A stretch of DNA of 64,000 nucleotides from Mycobacterium simiae (GCF_010727605.1 NZ_AP022568.1:4216001-4280000); one strand, 5' to 3'. Counted from the first letter of the stretch, positions 1 through 10,430 are shown. The notes: generated by a model not told the origin, from the sequence alone. Numbers and translations: made by a program.

Positions 1-65
1 CAGCCGTCGAACCGGGCGTCCTTGGCTTGGACCGCTCGGTAGCACCGTTCGAAGTCGTCGTGCAC
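1..65 (-). CDS. alkA: Ada/AlkA-type DNA repair protein, N-terminal fragment at window edge
   Basis: Only the first 21 codons are inside the window, read from a GTG at 65 down to base 1. They give MHDDFERCYRAVQAKDARFDG, which matches the N-terminus of the mycobacterial Ada-AlkA fusion (Rv1317c) as I remember it. In that family the N-terminal Ada part repairs alkylated DNA and controls the adaptive response, and the C-terminal part is a 3-methyladenine glycosylase. The position fits, since alkA precedes the adenylate cyclase genes in M. tuberculosis. The rest of the protein cannot be judged. The following 190 bases (66-255) show no convincing gene. Confidence 0.8.
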   Translation of the reverse strand, partial: MHDDFERCYRAVQAKDARFDG

Positions 66-255
66 GTCTCCACAGTTACACCTGAGCGGCGACAAAACTA
101 GCGGAAAAGCGACATGATCGTGGCCAATCGGTGGCGTTCGCGACCCGCCCCCCGGCAGGAGCGCGTATGGCCGCACCGAGACTGTCGCCATCGACGACTT
201 CTCCGACGCCGTGCTGAGGCGCGCCGGGCGCGGGGTCGCATGGTCGGCGTACTGC

Positions 256-1164
256 TTAGGGCGTTCGCGCCCACTCGCCTCGGTCTCGCACGGACATGGC
301 GGAAGCCACGAAGTCGCGCGCGGCCCGCGACAGTGGTCGGCTCGAATCCCAGATCAACCCGATATCGCGGTAGGCGTCGGAGTCGGCCAGGCGCACCACG
401 CTGACTCCGGGGGCATACTCGCTGCCATCGATCGGTGTCAGGCTGACGCCCAGTCCCGCGGCGACCAGCCCGGCGGTAGTGGTCAGGTTCGGTGATTCCA
501 GGGCGATACGCGGCTGGAATTGCGCTGCTGCACAAAGCTCGTCAAGCAGCTGTCGCATGCCGAATCCCGGGTGCATGCTGACGAACGGCTCGTCGGCAAG
601 CTCCGTCATGGACACCGCCGACACGTTCGCCAACCGGTGACCACGCGGGACCGCGATGCCGAGACGTTGACGAAAAAGGCTGCGCCAGGCCAGAGTTGGC
701 TGGTGCGGGCGCGGAGACACCACCCCCACGTCGAGCGCACCGTCCAGGACGCGATCGCTCATCAGTTCCGCAGCGCCCTCCTCGAGCAGGAACGTCACGC
801 GCGGCGAGATCTCCGCGAACCCCGCGATCAAGCGCGGCACGACGATCGACCCGAATGACCCCAAAAAGCCCAGTCGAATCTCACCGGCGGCAGGGTTGTT
901 CATGTCCTCGATTTCGCGGCGGGCCGAGTCGAGCTCCAGTTGGGCGCGGCGCGCATGCTCGTAAAAGATGCGGCCATAGGTACTCAGCGACAGTCGGCGG
1001 CCGCGACGGTCGAACAACTCCACCCCGAGCCGACGTTCCAGGCGCGCTAGCATCCGGGTCAGGGTGGGCTGGGCGATGTGTAGCTGCTGGGCGGCCGCGG
1101 TCACGTGCTGCAGCTCGGCGAGTGTGAGGAACCACTCGTAATCCCCATCGGCCACGCCTGCCAC
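256..1164 (-). CDS. LysR-family transcriptional regulator
   Basis: About 302 residues, the normal LysR length. The N-terminal winged helix-turn-helix spans roughly residues 15-48 (AAAQQLHIAQPTLTRML). The rest is a periplasmic-binding-protein-like effector domain with the usual LGFLGSFGS strand near residue 98. A GTG at 1164 is the longest start; a GTG at 1155 would give MADGDYEWF and is equally plausible. It is divergent from the MFS transporter that follows, the classic arrangement for a LysR regulator and its target. Neither gene is in the M. tuberculosis alkA-cyclase interval, so the pair looks inserted. Inducer unknown. Confidence 0.93.
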   Translation of the reverse strand: MAGVADGDYEWFLTLAELQHVTAAAQQLHIAQPTLTRMLARLERRLGVELFDRRGRRLSLSTYGRIFYEHARRAQLELDSARREIEDMNNPAAGEIRLGFLGSFGSIVVPRLIAGFAEISPRVTFLLEEGAAELMSDRVLDGALDVGVVSPRPHQPTLAWRSLFRQRLGIAVPRGHRLANVSAVSMTELADEPFVSMHPGFGMRQLLDELCAAAQFQPRIALESPNLTTTAGLVAAGLGVSLTPIDGSEYAPGVSVVRLADSDAYRDIGLIWDSSRPLSRAARDFVASAMSVRDRGEWARTP

Positions 1165-1251
1165 CTCTACTTATGTGATCCTTGCATCATACTGGCGGCA
1201 ACAATTCATTTCCGAATCACCCTGTGCGCGCGGACGATTGTCGCTGCGCCA

Positions 1252-2493
1252 GTGCTCGCCGCGCCTCCCACCGCTCACCAGCTCGGCAGCCGGGGGTACC
1301 GGCGAGTGACCGCGGCACTGTGCTGTGCCGGCGTAGCGAGTTTCGCGGCGATGTATTGCACGCAGGCACTTCTTCCCGCGCTGTCGTCGTACTACCACAT
1401 CAGCCCTGCCACCTCGGCGCTGACCATCTCGCTCACCACCGGAATGCTGGCGGTGTCGATCGTTCCGGCCAGCGTGCTTTCCGAGCGCTATGGCCGCGTC
1501 CGGGTAATGGTGATCTCCGGCATCGCAGCGAGTGTGCTCGGTTTGCTGCTGCCGTTCAGTCCGACGCTCGGCGTGCTGCTCGTGGGACGAGCGTTGCAAG
1601 GAGTTGCGCTGGCCGGGATTCCCGCCGTCGCCATGGCTTTTCTGGCCGAAGAGGTGCACGCCTGCGCGCTGGGATCGGCGATGGGGCGCTACATCGCCGG
1701 CGCGACCGTCGGTGGCTGCTTGGGCCGGATCATCCCGGCCACGGTTCTGGGAGTGAGCAATTGGCGCATCGCGTTGTTGGTGTGCTCGGCCGCGACGCTG
1801 GTCGCCACCCTCGTCTTCGCACTGCTGGTGCCCCGGTCCCAATTCTTCACGCCGAAGACGGTGAGCATCGGCGCGACCGCGCGGAGTATTCTCGCGCATC
1901 TGCGAAAGCCCGTGCTGCTCAAGCTCTTCGCCCTGGGGTTCATGCTGATGGGCGGATTCGTCACCGTCTACAACTATCTCGGTTACCGGCTGGCCGCCGC
2001 GCCGTTCGGGTTGGCGCCGTCGGCCGTGGGGTTGTTGTTTTTGCTGTACCTGGTGGGCACCGGGACCTCGGTGATGGCCGGTCGGCTCGCCGACCGGCGC
2101 GGGCGAATGCTGGTGCTGGGCGCGTCGTTGCCCGTCACCGGGGCGGGTTTGCTGATGACGCTGCCAGCAAAGCTGCCCGTAATCGTGCTGGGCGCCGGCG
2201 TTTTCGCCGGCGGGTTCTTCGCGGCCTACACCGTGGCCAGCGGCTGGGTAGGGGCGGTGGCCGAGCGCGACCGAGCCGAGGCCTCCGCGCTGTATCTGTT
2301 CAGCTATTACCTTGGTGGCTCGGCGGCCGGTGCGTTCGGTGGGTTGGCCTACGGTGCGGGCGGCTGGCCGGACACGGTGTGCTTTGTCGCCATACTGCTG
2401 GTTCTGGCCGTGCTGATCGTGGTGTCCCTAGTGCGCGCAACCGCATCCGGGACCGGGCCGGCCAGGTCGTTGGCCGAGTACCCGGCCAGCTGA
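1252..2493 (+). CDS. MFS efflux transporter (YnfM-like)
   Basis: Major facilitator superfamily membrane protein of about 413 residues with some twelve hydrophobic segments. The loop between TM2 and TM3 carries the MFS signature (SERYGRVRVM), and a second copy in the C-terminal half reads GRLADRRGRM. These point to a proton-coupled drug or metabolite exporter of the YnfM/AraJ type. The reading frame is open back to 1105, but that would overlap the divergent LysR gene. I prefer the GTG at 1252 (VLAAPPTAHQLG), just before the first predicted helix. Probably controlled by the divergent LysR regulator. Confidence 0.88.
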   Translation: MLAAPPTAHQLGSRGYRRVTAALCCAGVASFAAMYCTQALLPALSSYYHISPATSALTISLTTGMLAVSIVPASVLSERYGRVRVMVISGIAASVLGLLLPFSPTLGVLLVGRALQGVALAGIPAVAMAFLAEEVHACALGSAMGRYIAGATVGGCLGRIIPATVLGVSNWRIALLVCSAATLVATLVFALLVPRSQFFTPKTVSIGATARSILAHLRKPVLLKLFALGFMLMGGFVTVYNYLGYRLAAAPFGLAPSAVGLLFLLYLVGTGTSVMAGRLADRRGRMLVLGASLPVTGAGLLMTLPAKLPVIVLGAGVFAGGFFAAYTVASGWVGAVAERDRAEASALYLFSYYLGGSAAGAFGGLAYGAGGWPDTVCFVAILLVLAVLIVVSLVRATASGTGPARSLAEYPAS

Positions 2494-2594
2494 GTCAAGG
2501 TCGCTGTGCGCCAGGCAGCAGTCCTTCTTCCGGGGCGCCGATTGAGCGACGCCGGGCGGCCGCGCGCCGCCGAGTCGAGTCAAGACCCGAGAAG

Positions 2595-2614
2595 CTTGGG
2601 GCAATCGCCCCAGG
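2595..2614. terminator. Hairpin between convergent MFS and cyclase genes
   Basis: TGGGGC (2597-2602) and GCCCCA (2607-2612) form a 6-bp perfect stem around the loop AATC, extended by a wobble and a C-G pair. It lies between two converging genes (stops at 2493 and 2662). There is no U-tract, as is common for mycobacterial terminators. Confidence 0.5.
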
Positions 2615-2661
2615 CGGTGCTCCGTGCGCGGTGACCGTTGGGTAGGCGCCACGCGCGAACC

Positions 2662-4338
2662 TCAACGATGCTCGGCATCGCCGACCGGTGCGGCCAGCCG
2701 GGTCGGGCGGTCGTGCCCGCGCAGCGTGACGGTCTCGCCCAAAGACCAACGGGCACGCTCACTTTCGCTGGCGCCCCGGATGGTGTCCTCGGTCGTCAGC
2801 AAGCGCCCCGCGTGTGACTTCGCCAGTTCGCACAGCCGGGCCGCCTCGTTGACCGGTCCCCCGATCACCGTGTACTCGAACCGTTCCTTGGCGCCGACGT
2901 TGCCCGCGACGACCTCGCCGGCGGCCACGCCGATGCCGGCGTCAAGCTCCGGCATTTCGCGGGCCAGCCGTTTACAGATGGACCGGCCCGCGGCCAGCGC
3001 GTCGTCCTCTGGGGTATCGAGGTGGTTCGGGGCGCCGAAGATGGCCAGCGATGCGTCGCCTTCGAACTTGTTGACCAACCCGTGGTGTCGGTCGACCTCT
3101 TCGACGACGATCGCAAAGAACCGATTGAGCACCTGCACAACTTCAGTCGGCGGCCGGCTGGTGACCAATTGCGTGGAACCGACGATGTCGATGAACACGA
3201 CCGCGACGTGGCGTTCTTCGCCGCCCAGCTTGGGACGCTCGCGCTCGGCGGCCAGGGCGACTTCACGCCCGACGTGCCGGCCGAAAAGGTCGCGCACGCG
3301 TTCGCGCTCCCGCAGGCCGTCGACCATCGCGTTGAAGCCGCGCTGTAGCTCGCCCAACTCGGTGCCGTCGAACACCACCAGGTCGCCGCGTAGGTCACCC
3401 TGCTCGACGCGTTTGAGGGCCGCCCGCACCACCCGCACCGGGGTCGCCGTCAGCCAGGACAGGATCCACATCAGCACGAAGCCGAAGATCAGCGTCACGC
3501 AGGATACGATCAGCACGGCCACGCTGAGTTGGGTCTCGGTCAGATTGCCCAGCACCAAAGCGAAGAACGCGATCATCGCGATGCCGAACACCGGCACACC
3601 CGAACCCAGTAGCCAGACCGTCAGAGTACGGCCCATGATGCCCGGCGCCAGCCGTCGTGGGGCCCGCCCTGCCTCGAGGGCTTGGGCAGCCACCGGCCGC
3701 AACGCAAACTCGGTGAACAGGTAGCACGCGGTGGCCACCAGGATGCCGCAGATGCTCACCGAGAAACCCACGATCGGAATGAACAGCGTATTGACCAGCC
3801 CGTAGAGGGTTGTCAACAACGCCGTTCCCACTCCCCAGAGCACCAGCACCCCGACCGCGAGCCAGAACGGCACCAGGAAGGTGTTGCGTTCGTCGTCCAG
3901 GGTGGGTTCGCGCTCTTCGATCGCCCACCGCAACGCCTTGGTGGTCCGGTGCGTGATCCAGTAGGTGCCGAGCGCCAGCGCGATCCCGATGTACGCCGGC
4001 GACACGGCAAACGTGATCCACGCCGGCGCGTCGCTGAAGACACTGGGCGAGGGCAGCGCGACGGCCAGCAGCAGCACCGCGACGCCGATGCCGATCACGT
4101 TCGTCGCGAGGATGAAGACGGTGAGGATGATCTGGATCCGTACCCGGCGGCGGGCTTGGCTCTCGGTGACCCGTCCCAGCAAAAACGAGCCGTACGCCGG
4201 CGTCTCTGGCAGCCGGCCGCTCTGACGAGTCAACGCCTCGAGCACCCGGCCCAAGCGCTGCGCAAAGGTCTTGTTGGACGACGTCCTGGTTTTGGCAGAC
4301 GTCGTCTTTGTGGCCGACGTCCTCGTTTTCGCCGACAT
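2662..4338 (-). CDS. Membrane-anchored HAMP class III adenylate cyclase
   Basis: 558 residues, matching the Rv1318c/Rv1319c/Rv1320c family. The order is a basic N-terminus with a KTRTS-type repeat (residues 2-24), six hydrophobic segments to about residue 300, a HAMP linker (about 300-360) and a class III cyclase domain. Visible catalytic elements are the metal-binding FIDIVGS near residue 380, NKFEGD near 424 (a Lys expected to read the base) and [15 protein letters not shown] near 489 with the transition-state Asn and Arg. It should make cAMP from ATP at the inner membrane face. M. tuberculosis has three tandem paralogues here; only one is present. Divergent from nucS with 45 bp between starts. 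Confidence 0.95.
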   Translation of the reverse strand: MSAKTRTSATKTTSAKTRTSSNKTFAQRLGRVLEALTRQSGRLPETPAYGSFLLGRVTESQARRRVRIQIILTVFILATNVIGIGVAVLLLAVALPSPSVFSDAPAWITFAVSPAYIGIALALGTYWITHRTTKALRWAIEEREPTLDDERNTFLVPFWLAVGVLVLWGVGTALLTTLYGLVNTLFIPIVGFSVSICGILVATACYLFTEFALRPVAAQALEAGRAPRRLAPGIMGRTLTVWLLGSGVPVFGIAMIAFFALVLGNLTETQLSVAVLIVSCVTLIFGFVLMWILSWLTATPVRVVRAALKRVEQGDLRGDLVVFDGTELGELQRGFNAMVDGLRERERVRDLFGRHVGREVALAAERERPKLGGEERHVAVVFIDIVGSTQLVTSRPPTEVVQVLNRFFAIVVEEVDRHHGLVNKFEGDASLAIFGAPNHLDTPEDDALAAGRSICKRLAREMPELDAGIGVAAGEVVAGNVGAKERFEYTVIGGPVNEAARLCELAKSHAGRLLTTEDTIRGASESERARWSLGETVTLRGHDRPTRLAAPVGDAEHR

Positions 4339-4383
4339 GGTGGCGTCAGCCTAATTTGTCGGCCACGCTCTAAGGTGAGTCGG

Positions 4384-5055
4384 GTGCGTTTAGTGATCGC
4401 TCAGTGCACCGTCGACTACGTTGGCCGCCTGACCGCGCATCTGCCGTCGGCACGCAGGTTGCTGCTTTTCAAGGCCGACGGATCGGTCAGCGTTCATGCC
4501 GACGACCGTGCCTATAAGCCGCTGAACTGGATGAGCCCGCCCTGCTGGCTGACCGAGGAACTCAGTGGCGAGACGCCGGTGTGGGTGGTGGAGAACAAGG
4601 CGGGCGAACAACTGCGCATCGCGGTCGAGGAGATCGAGCACGACTCCAGCCACGAACTCGGCGTCGACCCAGGGCTGGTCAAGGACGGCGTCGAGGCGCA
4701 CCTGCAAGCGTTACTTGCCGAGCATGTCCACTTGCTGGGTGAGGGTTACACGCTGGTACGGCGCGAGTACATGACCGCGATCGGTCCCGTAGATCTCTTG
4801 TGCCGCGACGAATTGGGTAATTCGGTCGCGGTCGAGATCAAGCGACGCGGCGAAATCGACGGCGTGGAGCAACTCACCCGCTACCTCGAACTGCTGAATC
4901 GGGACAGCGTTCTGGCTCCGGTCAAGGGGGTCTTTGCGGCGCAGCAGATTAAACCGCAGGCGCGAACTTTAGCCACCGACCGCGGGATACGTTGTCTGAC
5001 ATTGGATTACGACAAGATGCGGGGGATGGACAACGACGAGTACCGGCTGTTCTGA
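4384..5055 (+). CDS. nucS: Endonuclease NucS/EndoMS (mismatch-specific)
   Basis: 223 residues from the GTG at 4384 ([16 protein letters not shown]), the start used by mycobacterial NucS. NucS cuts both strands at mismatches and provides the non-canonical mismatch repair of actinobacteria, which lack MutS/MutL. The C-terminal RecB-like nuclease core is visible: an Asp in PVDLLCRD near residue 136 and the VEIKRRG motif near 150, followed by the conserved [13 protein letters not shown] helix. The C-terminus (DNDEYRLF) is the expected sliding-clamp-binding tail. A longer in-frame ORF reaches back across the cyclase start, but only this part is conserved. In M. tuberculosis this is Rv1321. Confidence 0.96.
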   Translation: MRLVIAQCTVDYVGRLTAHLPSARRLLLFKADGSVSVHADDRAYKPLNWMSPPCWLTEELSGETPVWVVENKAGEQLRIAVEEIEHDSSHELGVDPGLVKDGVEAHLQALLAEHVHLLGEGYTLVRREYMTAIGPVDLLCRDELGNSVAVEIKRRGEIDGVEQLTRYLELLNRDSVLAPVKGVFAAQQIKPQARTLATDRGIRCLTLDYDKMRGMDNDEYRLF

Positions 5056-5077
5056 GCTGCCCGATTAGACTTGTCGC

Positions 5078-5386
5078 ATGGCTCGGCGTCGCACACAGCC
5101 CCGCCGGCAGCAACCGCCCACGCTGTCGCCGCTGCTCCATCGGCTCGAGATTGGGCCCGACGGCCACGAGTACGAAGTGCGCCCGGTAGCCGCGGCGCGT
5201 GCCGTCAAAACCTATCGCTGTCCCGGATGTGACCACGAAATCCGTTCCCACACTGCGCATTTGGTGGTGTGGCTGGCGGATTCGGCGGGGGGTGCAGCGC
5301 AAACCAGGGAAGCCGACCGTCGGCACTGGCATACGCCATGCTGGACGAACCGGACGAACCGGAGCCCGACCAGAAAGTGGTCGTGA
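5078..5386 (+). CDS. Conserved zinc-ribbon-like protein (Rv1322-type)
   Basis: 102 residues, small and basic, starting 22 bp after the nucS stop, so probably co-transcribed with it. The N-terminus (MARRRTQPRRQQ) is arginine-rich. The middle carries a CPGC knuckle (YRCPGCDHEI), and an HWHTPCW sequence lies further on, so a zinc-binding ribbon is likely. This matches Rv1322 in position and content. No function is established to my knowledge; linkage to nucS makes a nucleic-acid role possible, but that is inference. Confidence 0.85.
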   Translation: MARRRTQPRRQQPPTLSPLLHRLEIGPDGHEYEVRPVAAARAVKTYRCPGCDHEIRSHTAHLVVWLADSAGGAAQTREADRRHWHTPCWTNRTNRSPTRKWS

Positions 5387-5398
5387 ATGTGGTGAGCG

Positions 5399-5863
5399 CT
5401 AGCGGGCCGGCTCGACCAGCTCCATCAGCACCCCGCCGGCGTCCTTGGGGTGGATGAAGTTGATCCGAGAGTTCGCTGTGCCGCGCCGCGGCGCCGCGTA
5501 GACCAGCCGAACGCCCTTTTCCCGCAGCTGCTCGCAGAGGGCGTCCAGATCGCTAACCCGCACGGCCATCTGCTGGATGCCGGGGCCCCGCTTGTCCAGG
5601 AACTTCGCGATCGCCGAGGAATCGTCGATCGGCGCCATCAACTGGATTTGCGCGGTGCCCGGTTCACCGTCCTGCACGGCGATCATGGCTTCGCGGATTC
5701 CCTGGTCCTCGTTGATTTCCTCGTGCACGAGAACCATGCCCAGGGTGTCGTGGTACCAGGCGATGGCCGCATCGAGGTCGGCGACTGCGATGCCGACGTG
5801 ATCGACCGCGGTCACGAGCGAGGTGGCCAGGATCTGACGGGCGTCAACTTGATCGGTCGTCAT
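5399..5863 (-). CDS. mce: Methylmalonyl-CoA epimerase
   Basis: 154 residues with the two beta-alpha-beta-beta-beta units of the vicinal-oxygen-chelate fold. The expected metal ligands are seen: DHVGIAV at the start, the GTAQIQLMAP strand, GIQQMAVRV in the second half and the terminal VLMELVEP. It interconverts (2R)- and (2S)-methylmalonyl-CoA, linking propionyl-CoA to the mutase and to methyl-branched lipids. The ATG at 5863 (MTTDQVDARQ) is preferred to an upstream extension of 17 codons that looks non-conserved. Corresponds to Rv1322A. Confidence 0.92.
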   Translation of the reverse strand: MTTDQVDARQILATSLVTAVDHVGIAVADLDAAIAWYHDTLGMVLVHEEINEDQGIREAMIAVQDGEPGTAQIQLMAPIDDSSAIAKFLDKRGPGIQQMAVRVSDLDALCEQLREKGVRLVYAAPRRGTANSRINFIHPKDAGGVLMELVEPAR

Positions 5864-5944
5864 CACATAACGGTAACCTGGCGGCAAAGATCGCGCTTCT
5901 CCGGGAGGCCGCAACGGCCGTCCATCCGTCGCTAGGAGGTTGTT

Positions 5945-7138
5945 ATGACGACATCGGTGATCGTTGCTGGAGCCCGGACGCCGATAGGCAAGCTAATGGG
6001 TTCGCTGAAGGATTTCAGCGCCACCGATTTGGGTGCCATTGCCATCAAGGCCGCCCTGGAAAAGGCCTTCCCGAACACCGAGTCGCCGGCGTCGTTGGTC
6101 GAGTACGTGATCATGGGGCAGGTGCTGACCGCCGGTGCGGGTCAGATGCCGGCTCGCCAGGCAGCCGTCGCGGCCGGGATCGGCTGGGACGTTCCGGCGC
6201 TGACCATCAACAAGATGTGCCTGTCCGGTATCGACGCGATCGCGCTTGCTGACCAGCTGATTCGAGCGGGGGAGTTCGATGTCGTGGTGGCCGGCGGTCA
6301 AGAGTCCATGACGAAGGCGCCCCATTTGCTGATGGACAGCCGGGCCGGCTACAAGTACGGCGACGTGACGGTGCTCGACCACATGGCCTACGACGGGCTG
6401 CACGACGTGTTCACCGACCAGCCGATGGGCGCATTGACCGAGCAGCGCAACGACGTCGACAAGTTCACCCGCCAGGAGCAGGACGAATACGCCGCCCAGT
6501 CGCATCAGAAGGCGGCCGCGGCGTGGAAGGACGGCGTCTTCGCCGACGAGGTGGTGCCGGTGAACATCCCGCAGCGCAAAGGCGATCCGTTGCAGTTCAG
6601 CGAGGACGAGGGCATCCGGGCAAACACCACCGCCGACTCGTTGGCGAGCCTCAAACCCGCGTTCCGCAAGGACGGCACTATCACCGCGGGCTCCGCATCC
6701 CAGATCTCCGACGGGGCAGCGGCGGTCGTCGTGATGAACAAGGCCAAGGCCCAGGAGCTGGGGCTGTCTTGGCTCGCCGAAATCGGTGCGCACGGCGTCG
6801 TCGCCGGGCCGGATTCGACGCTGCAGTCGCAGCCCGCCAACGCAATCAAGAAGGCCCTCGGGCGCGAGCGCATCTCGGTCGATCAGCTCGACGTGGTGGA
6901 GATCAACGAGGCGTTCGCGGCGGTGGCATTGGCCTCGACCCGCGAACTCGGCGTCGACCCGGGAATCGTCAACGTCAACGGTGGCGCGATCGCGGTCGGC
7001 CACCCCATCGGCATGTCGGGCGCCCGAATCACGCTGCATGTGGCCCTGGAACTCGCCCGCCGCGGCACGGGGTACGGAGTGGCGGCGCTGTGCGGGGCCG
7101 GCGGTCAAGGCGACGCGCTGATCCTGCGGGCCGGTTAA
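5945..7138 (+). CDS. fadA4: Acetyl-CoA acetyltransferase (thiolase)
   Basis: 397 residues, a full thiolase. The nucleophilic cysteine is Cys92 ([10 protein letters not shown]), the His is His353 ([10 protein letters not shown]) and the second cysteine is Cys383 ([10 protein letters not shown]). It should condense or cleave acetoacetyl-CoA in fatty-acid and ketone metabolism. A strong ribosome binding site (AGGAGG) lies 7 bases before the ATG. It corresponds to Rv1323 FadA4, with the divergent epimerase upstream as in M. tuberculosis. Within the family this sequence looks biosynthetic, but the direction is not decidable from sequence. Confidence 0.95.
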   Translation: MTTSVIVAGARTPIGKLMGSLKDFSATDLGAIAIKAALEKAFPNTESPASLVEYVIMGQVLTAGAGQMPARQAAVAAGIGWDVPALTINKMCLSGIDAIALADQLIRAGEFDVVVAGGQESMTKAPHLLMDSRAGYKYGDVTVLDHMAYDGLHDVFTDQPMGALTEQRNDVDKFTRQEQDEYAAQSHQKAAAAWKDGVFADEVVPVNIPQRKGDPLQFSEDEGIRANTTADSLASLKPAFRKDGTITAGSASQISDGAAAVVVMNKAKAQELGLSWLAEIGAHGVVAGPDSTLQSQPANAIKKALGRERISVDQLDVVEINEAFAAVALASTRELGVDPGIVNVNGGAIAVGHPIGMSGARITLHVALELARRGTGYGVAALCGAGGQGDALILRAG

Positions 7139-7240
7139 CCACTTCTGACCACCGGTCAGCGTTGCTGGGATGACGTCTGCCGGGCGCGTTGTGATTTTGC
7201 TCTCAGGAGCCGTGCGATGCCCGTCTTGGCGACTCATTTG

Positions 7241-7262
7241 CGCTTCCGGCGATGCCGGAGCG
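7241..7262. terminator. Hairpin between fadA4 and the thioredoxin-like gene
   Basis: CGCTTCCGGC (7241-7250) pairs with GCCGGAGCG (7254-7262) around the loop GAT, a 9-bp stem with one bulged T. It lies 100 bp after fadA4 and 40 bp before the next start. It may terminate fadA4 transcription or structure the leader of the next gene. No U-tract. Confidence 0.4.
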
Positions 7263-7302
7263 GGGTGGCTCCCCGGTTGGCACGCATGACAGACTTGTCG
7301 TT

Positions 7303-8208
7303 GTGACGCGTCCGAGATCTTCGATTGGTCCCGCACTGGCCGGAGCGGTCGACCTGTCCGGTCTTAAGCAACGAGCTCAGCAGAGCGCCTCCCCGGGTGG
7401 CGCCTCGGGGGCACCAGGGCCAGGGGGCACAGAGGTCAACGAGGCCAACTTCGAAGCCGAAGTGCTGATCCGCTCCGACGAGGTACCCGTGGTGGTGGCT
7501 CTGTGGTCGCCGCGCAGCGAGGCCTGTGTGCAGTTGGTCGACACGTTGTCCACACTTGCCGCCGAAGACGGCGGTAAGTGGTCGTTGGCGACAGTTAACG
7601 TCGATGTCGCGCCCAGGGTGGCACAGATTTTCGGGGTCGAGGCGGTCCCCACCGTCGTGGCGCTGGCCGCCGGCCAGCCCCTGTCCAGCTTCCAAGGCGT
7701 GCAGCCGGCCGACCAGTTGCGCCGCTGGCTGGACCAGCTGTTGTCGGCGACAGCCGGAAAGCTCAAGGGCGCAATGGGTTCCGAGGACGACGCGGAGGTG
7801 GCCCCCGAGTTGGCGCACGCACGCGAGCAGCTCGAGGCCGGAGACTTCGATGCGGCCAAGCAGTCCTACCAGGCGTGGCTGACCGCTAATCCAGACAGCG
7901 TCGAGGCGAAGGCCGCCATCCGGCAGATCGACTTTCTCGTCCGCGCCACCGCGCATCGCCGTGACGCCGTGGCCGTCGCGGATGCTGCCCCAGGCGACAT
8001 CGAGGCGGCCTTCGCGGCGGCCGATGTGCAGATCCTCAGCCAGGATGTGACCGCAGCGTTCGACCGGCTGATCTCCTTGGTGCGCACCACTTTCGGGGAT
8101 GATCGCACTCGAGTACGGACCCGCTTGATCGAGTTGTTCGAGTTGTTCGATCCCGCCGACCCCGAGGTCGTGGCCGGTCGGCGCAAACTCGCCAACGCGC
8201 TCTACTGA
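7303..8208 (+). CDS. Thioredoxin-fold protein with TPR-like C-terminus (CnoX/YbbN-like, Rv1324-type)
   Basis: 301 residues from the GTG at 7303 ([20 protein letters not shown]), the start that fits Rv1324. Residues about 45-150 are a thioredoxin domain and the remainder is a helical TPR-like region, as in the chaperedoxin YbbN/CnoX. The redox site reads [11 protein letters not shown]: the first cysteine of CxxC is absent, so a classical disulfide exchange is unlikely and a holdase role is more plausible. Its stop overlaps the convergent glgB stop by 7 bp. M. tuberculosis has a PE_PGRS gene in this interval; none is here. Confidence 0.9.
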   Translation: MTRPRSSIGPALAGAVDLSGLKQRAQQSASPGGASGAPGPGGTEVNEANFEAEVLIRSDEVPVVVALWSPRSEACVQLVDTLSTLAAEDGGKWSLATVNVDVAPRVAQIFGVEAVPTVVALAAGQPLSSFQGVQPADQLRRWLDQLLSATAGKLKGAMGSEDDAEVAPELAHAREQLEAGDFDAAKQSYQAWLTANPDSVEAKAAIRQIDFLVRATAHRRDAVAVADAAPGDIEAAFAAADVQILSQDVTAAFDRLISLVRTTFGDDRTRVRTRLIELFELFDPADPEVVAGRRKLANALY

Positions 8209-10406
8209 GGCGAGTCGGGCTCCAGCCAGAGGGCCGAGTTGGGCGGCAGCACCAGCAACGCCGACGCGGGACGCCCATGCCAGGGGTCCTCGGTGGCGTC
8301 CACCCCGCCGAGGTTGCCGATCCCGGAGCCGTTGTAATCCGTCGCGTCGGTGTTGAGCACCTCGCGCCAGCGGCCCGCGCTGGGCAGACCGAGTCGGTAG
8401 CCGCTGTGTTCAGATCCCGCGAAATTGAACACGCACGCCATGACGGACCCGTCTTTGCCGTACCGCAAAAAACTCAGCACGTTGTTGCCGGAGTCGTTGG
8501 CGTCGATCCAGGAATAACCGTCGGGGGTGGTGTCCTGGCTCCACAGCGCCGGGCGGCTGCGATAGATCGAGTTGATGTCGCGCACGAACCGCAACACACC
8601 GTTGGAGAAGCCTTGCTCGTCGAGCTGCCACCAATCCAGGCCGCGTTCCTCCGACCACTCGGCCCGCTGCCCGAATTCCTGTCCCATGAACAGCAATTGC
8701 TTGCCGGGGTGGGCCCACTGGTAGGCGAGCAGGCTGCGTAGGCCGGCGGCCTTCACGTGATTGTTGCCCGGCATGCGGCCCCACAGCGTGCCCTTGCCGT
8801 GTACCACCTCGTCATGGCTGATCGGCAGCACGTAGTTCTCGCTGAACGCATACAGCATGGAGAACGTCATCTCGTGGTGGTGATAGCTGCGGTAGATCGG
8901 GTCGCGGCTGATGTAGTCGAGCGTGTCGTGCATCCAGCCCATGTTCCACTTCATCGAAAAGCCCAGACCGCCAAGGCTTGTCGGCCGCGTCACACCGGGC
9001 CAGGAGGTCGATTCCTCGGCGATGGTGACGATGCCCGGGGCCGCCTTGTGCGCGGTGGCGTTCAACTCCTGCAGGAATTGCACCGCTTCGAGGTTTTCCC
9101 GGCCGCCGTAGATGTTGGGTGTCCAGCCACCCTCGGGTCGCGAATAGTCCAGGTACAGCATGGACGCCACCGCGTCCACCCGCAGACCGTCGACGTGGAA
9201 CTCCTCGAGCCAGAACAACGCGTTGGCCACCAGGAAGTTGCGGACTTCTCGTCGGCCGAAGTCGAAAACATAGGTGCCCCAGTCGAGTTGCTCGCCGCGC
9301 TTGGGGTCGGAGTGTTCGTAGAGCGGGGTGCCGTCGAACCGGCCCAGCGCCCACGCGTCCTTGGGGAAATGCGCGGGTACCCAGTCGACGATGACGCCGA
9401 TGCCGGCCCGGTGCAGCGCATCGACGAGTGCCCGGAATTCGTCGGGCGTGCCGAACCGTGACGTCGGCGCATAGTACGAAGTGACCTGGTAGCCCCACGA
9501 GCCGGCGAACGGGTGCTCGGCGACCGGCAGTAGCTCCACGTGAGTGAAGCCCTGCTCGACAACATAATCCGTTAGTTCCTCGGCCAGTTGGCGATAATTG
9601 AGGCCGGGGCGCCACGAACCGAGATGGACCTCGTAGGTGCTCATCGGTTCGAAGACCGGATTGGTCTGGGCGCGCCGAGTCATCCACTCGTCGTCGGTCC
9701 AGGTGTACGAACTCCTGGTGACCCGTGATGCGGTGTGCGGCGGCACCTCGGTGGCGAAGGCCATCGGGTCCGCCCGTTCGGTGACGACATCGTCGGCGCC
9801 GTGTACACGGAACTTGTACAGGCCGTCCTCGGGGAACCCGGGCCAAAACAGCTCCCACACCCCGGTCGAGCCCAACACCCGCATCGGCGCCTCGGTACCG
9901 GTCCAGCCGTTGAACTCGCCAATCAGGTTGACGCCCTTGGCGTTGGGCGCCCACACCGCGAACGACACGCCGTTGACCACGCCGTCAGCCGTGGTGAACG
10001 AACGATGATGAGCGCCAAGCACTTCCCAGAGGCGCTCGTGGCGTCCCTCGGAGAACAGGTGAAGGTCGATCTCGCCCAGCGTGGGCAGGAAGCGGTACGG
10101 ATCTGCGGTGACGTGCGCACCGGAGCCGTAGTCCAGTCGCAGTCGGTAGTCGATCAGATTCGTGAAGGGCAGCGCCACGGCGAACAACCCCGACTCGACA
10201 TGCTGCAACGGGAATTCGTCGTCCCCGACGAGCGCGATTACCTCGCGAGCGTGTGGACGGTAGACACGGATGACGGTGTGGTCGTCATATTCGTGCGCGC
10301 CCAGCACGCTGTGCGGGTTGTGGTGGGTGCCCGAGAGCAGGCGCGCTAGATCACCGGGGTCGGGCGCCAAGTGTGTTTGTTCGGTGTGGCTGTCGGTTCG
10401 ACTCAT
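8202..10406 (-). CDS. glgB: 1,4-alpha-glucan branching enzyme
   Basis: 734 residues, the usual mycobacterial length. An N-terminal GlgB-specific domain and CBM48 precede the GH13 barrel. Active-site elements include [12 protein letters not shown] near residue 410 (nucleophile Asp), AEESTSWPG (acid/base Glu) and [12 protein letters not shown] with the transition-state His and Asp. It introduces alpha-1,6 branches into glycogen and into the GlgE-made glucan. It starts 24 bp after glgE on the same strand, so the two form an operon, as in M. tuberculosis (Rv1326c-Rv1327c). Confidence 0.97.
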   Translation of the reverse strand: MSRTDSHTEQTHLAPDPGDLARLLSGTHHNPHSVLGAHEYDDHTVIRVYRPHAREVIALVGDDEFPLQHVESGLFAVALPFTNLIDYRLRLDYGSGAHVTADPYRFLPTLGEIDLHLFSEGRHERLWEVLGAHHRSFTTADGVVNGVSFAVWAPNAKGVNLIGEFNGWTGTEAPMRVLGSTGVWELFWPGFPEDGLYKFRVHGADDVVTERADPMAFATEVPPHTASRVTRSSYTWTDDEWMTRRAQTNPVFEPMSTYEVHLGSWRPGLNYRQLAEELTDYVVEQGFTHVELLPVAEHPFAGSWGYQVTSYYAPTSRFGTPDEFRALVDALHRAGIGVIVDWVPAHFPKDAWALGRFDGTPLYEHSDPKRGEQLDWGTYVFDFGRREVRNFLVANALFWLEEFHVDGLRVDAVASMLYLDYSRPEGGWTPNIYGGRENLEAVQFLQELNATAHKAAPGIVTIAEESTSWPGVTRPTSLGGLGFSMKWNMGWMHDTLDYISRDPIYRSYHHHEMTFSMLYAFSENYVLPISHDEVVHGKGTLWGRMPGNNHVKAAGLRSLLAYQWAHPGKQLLFMGQEFGQRAEWSEERGLDWWQLDEQGFSNGVLRFVRDINSIYRSRPALWSQDTTPDGYSWIDANDSGNNVLSFLRYGKDGSVMACVFNFAGSEHSGYRLGLPSAGRWREVLNTDATDYNGSGIGNLGGVDATEDPWHGRPASALLVLPPNSALWLEPDSPQ

Positions 10407-10430
10407 GCTTGCTTCCCCTTTCGGGCCCTC

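Noticed and set aside
98..535. 145-residue minus-strand open frame between alkA and LysR
   Set aside because: Mostly out of frame with the LysR gene and Arg/Ser-rich; no conserved element.
1182..2645. 487-residue plus-strand open frame overlapping the MFS gene
   Set aside because: It is an alternative frame of the MFS coding region. Its composition is Arg/Gly-rich with no domain, while the MFS frame has clear helices and signatures.
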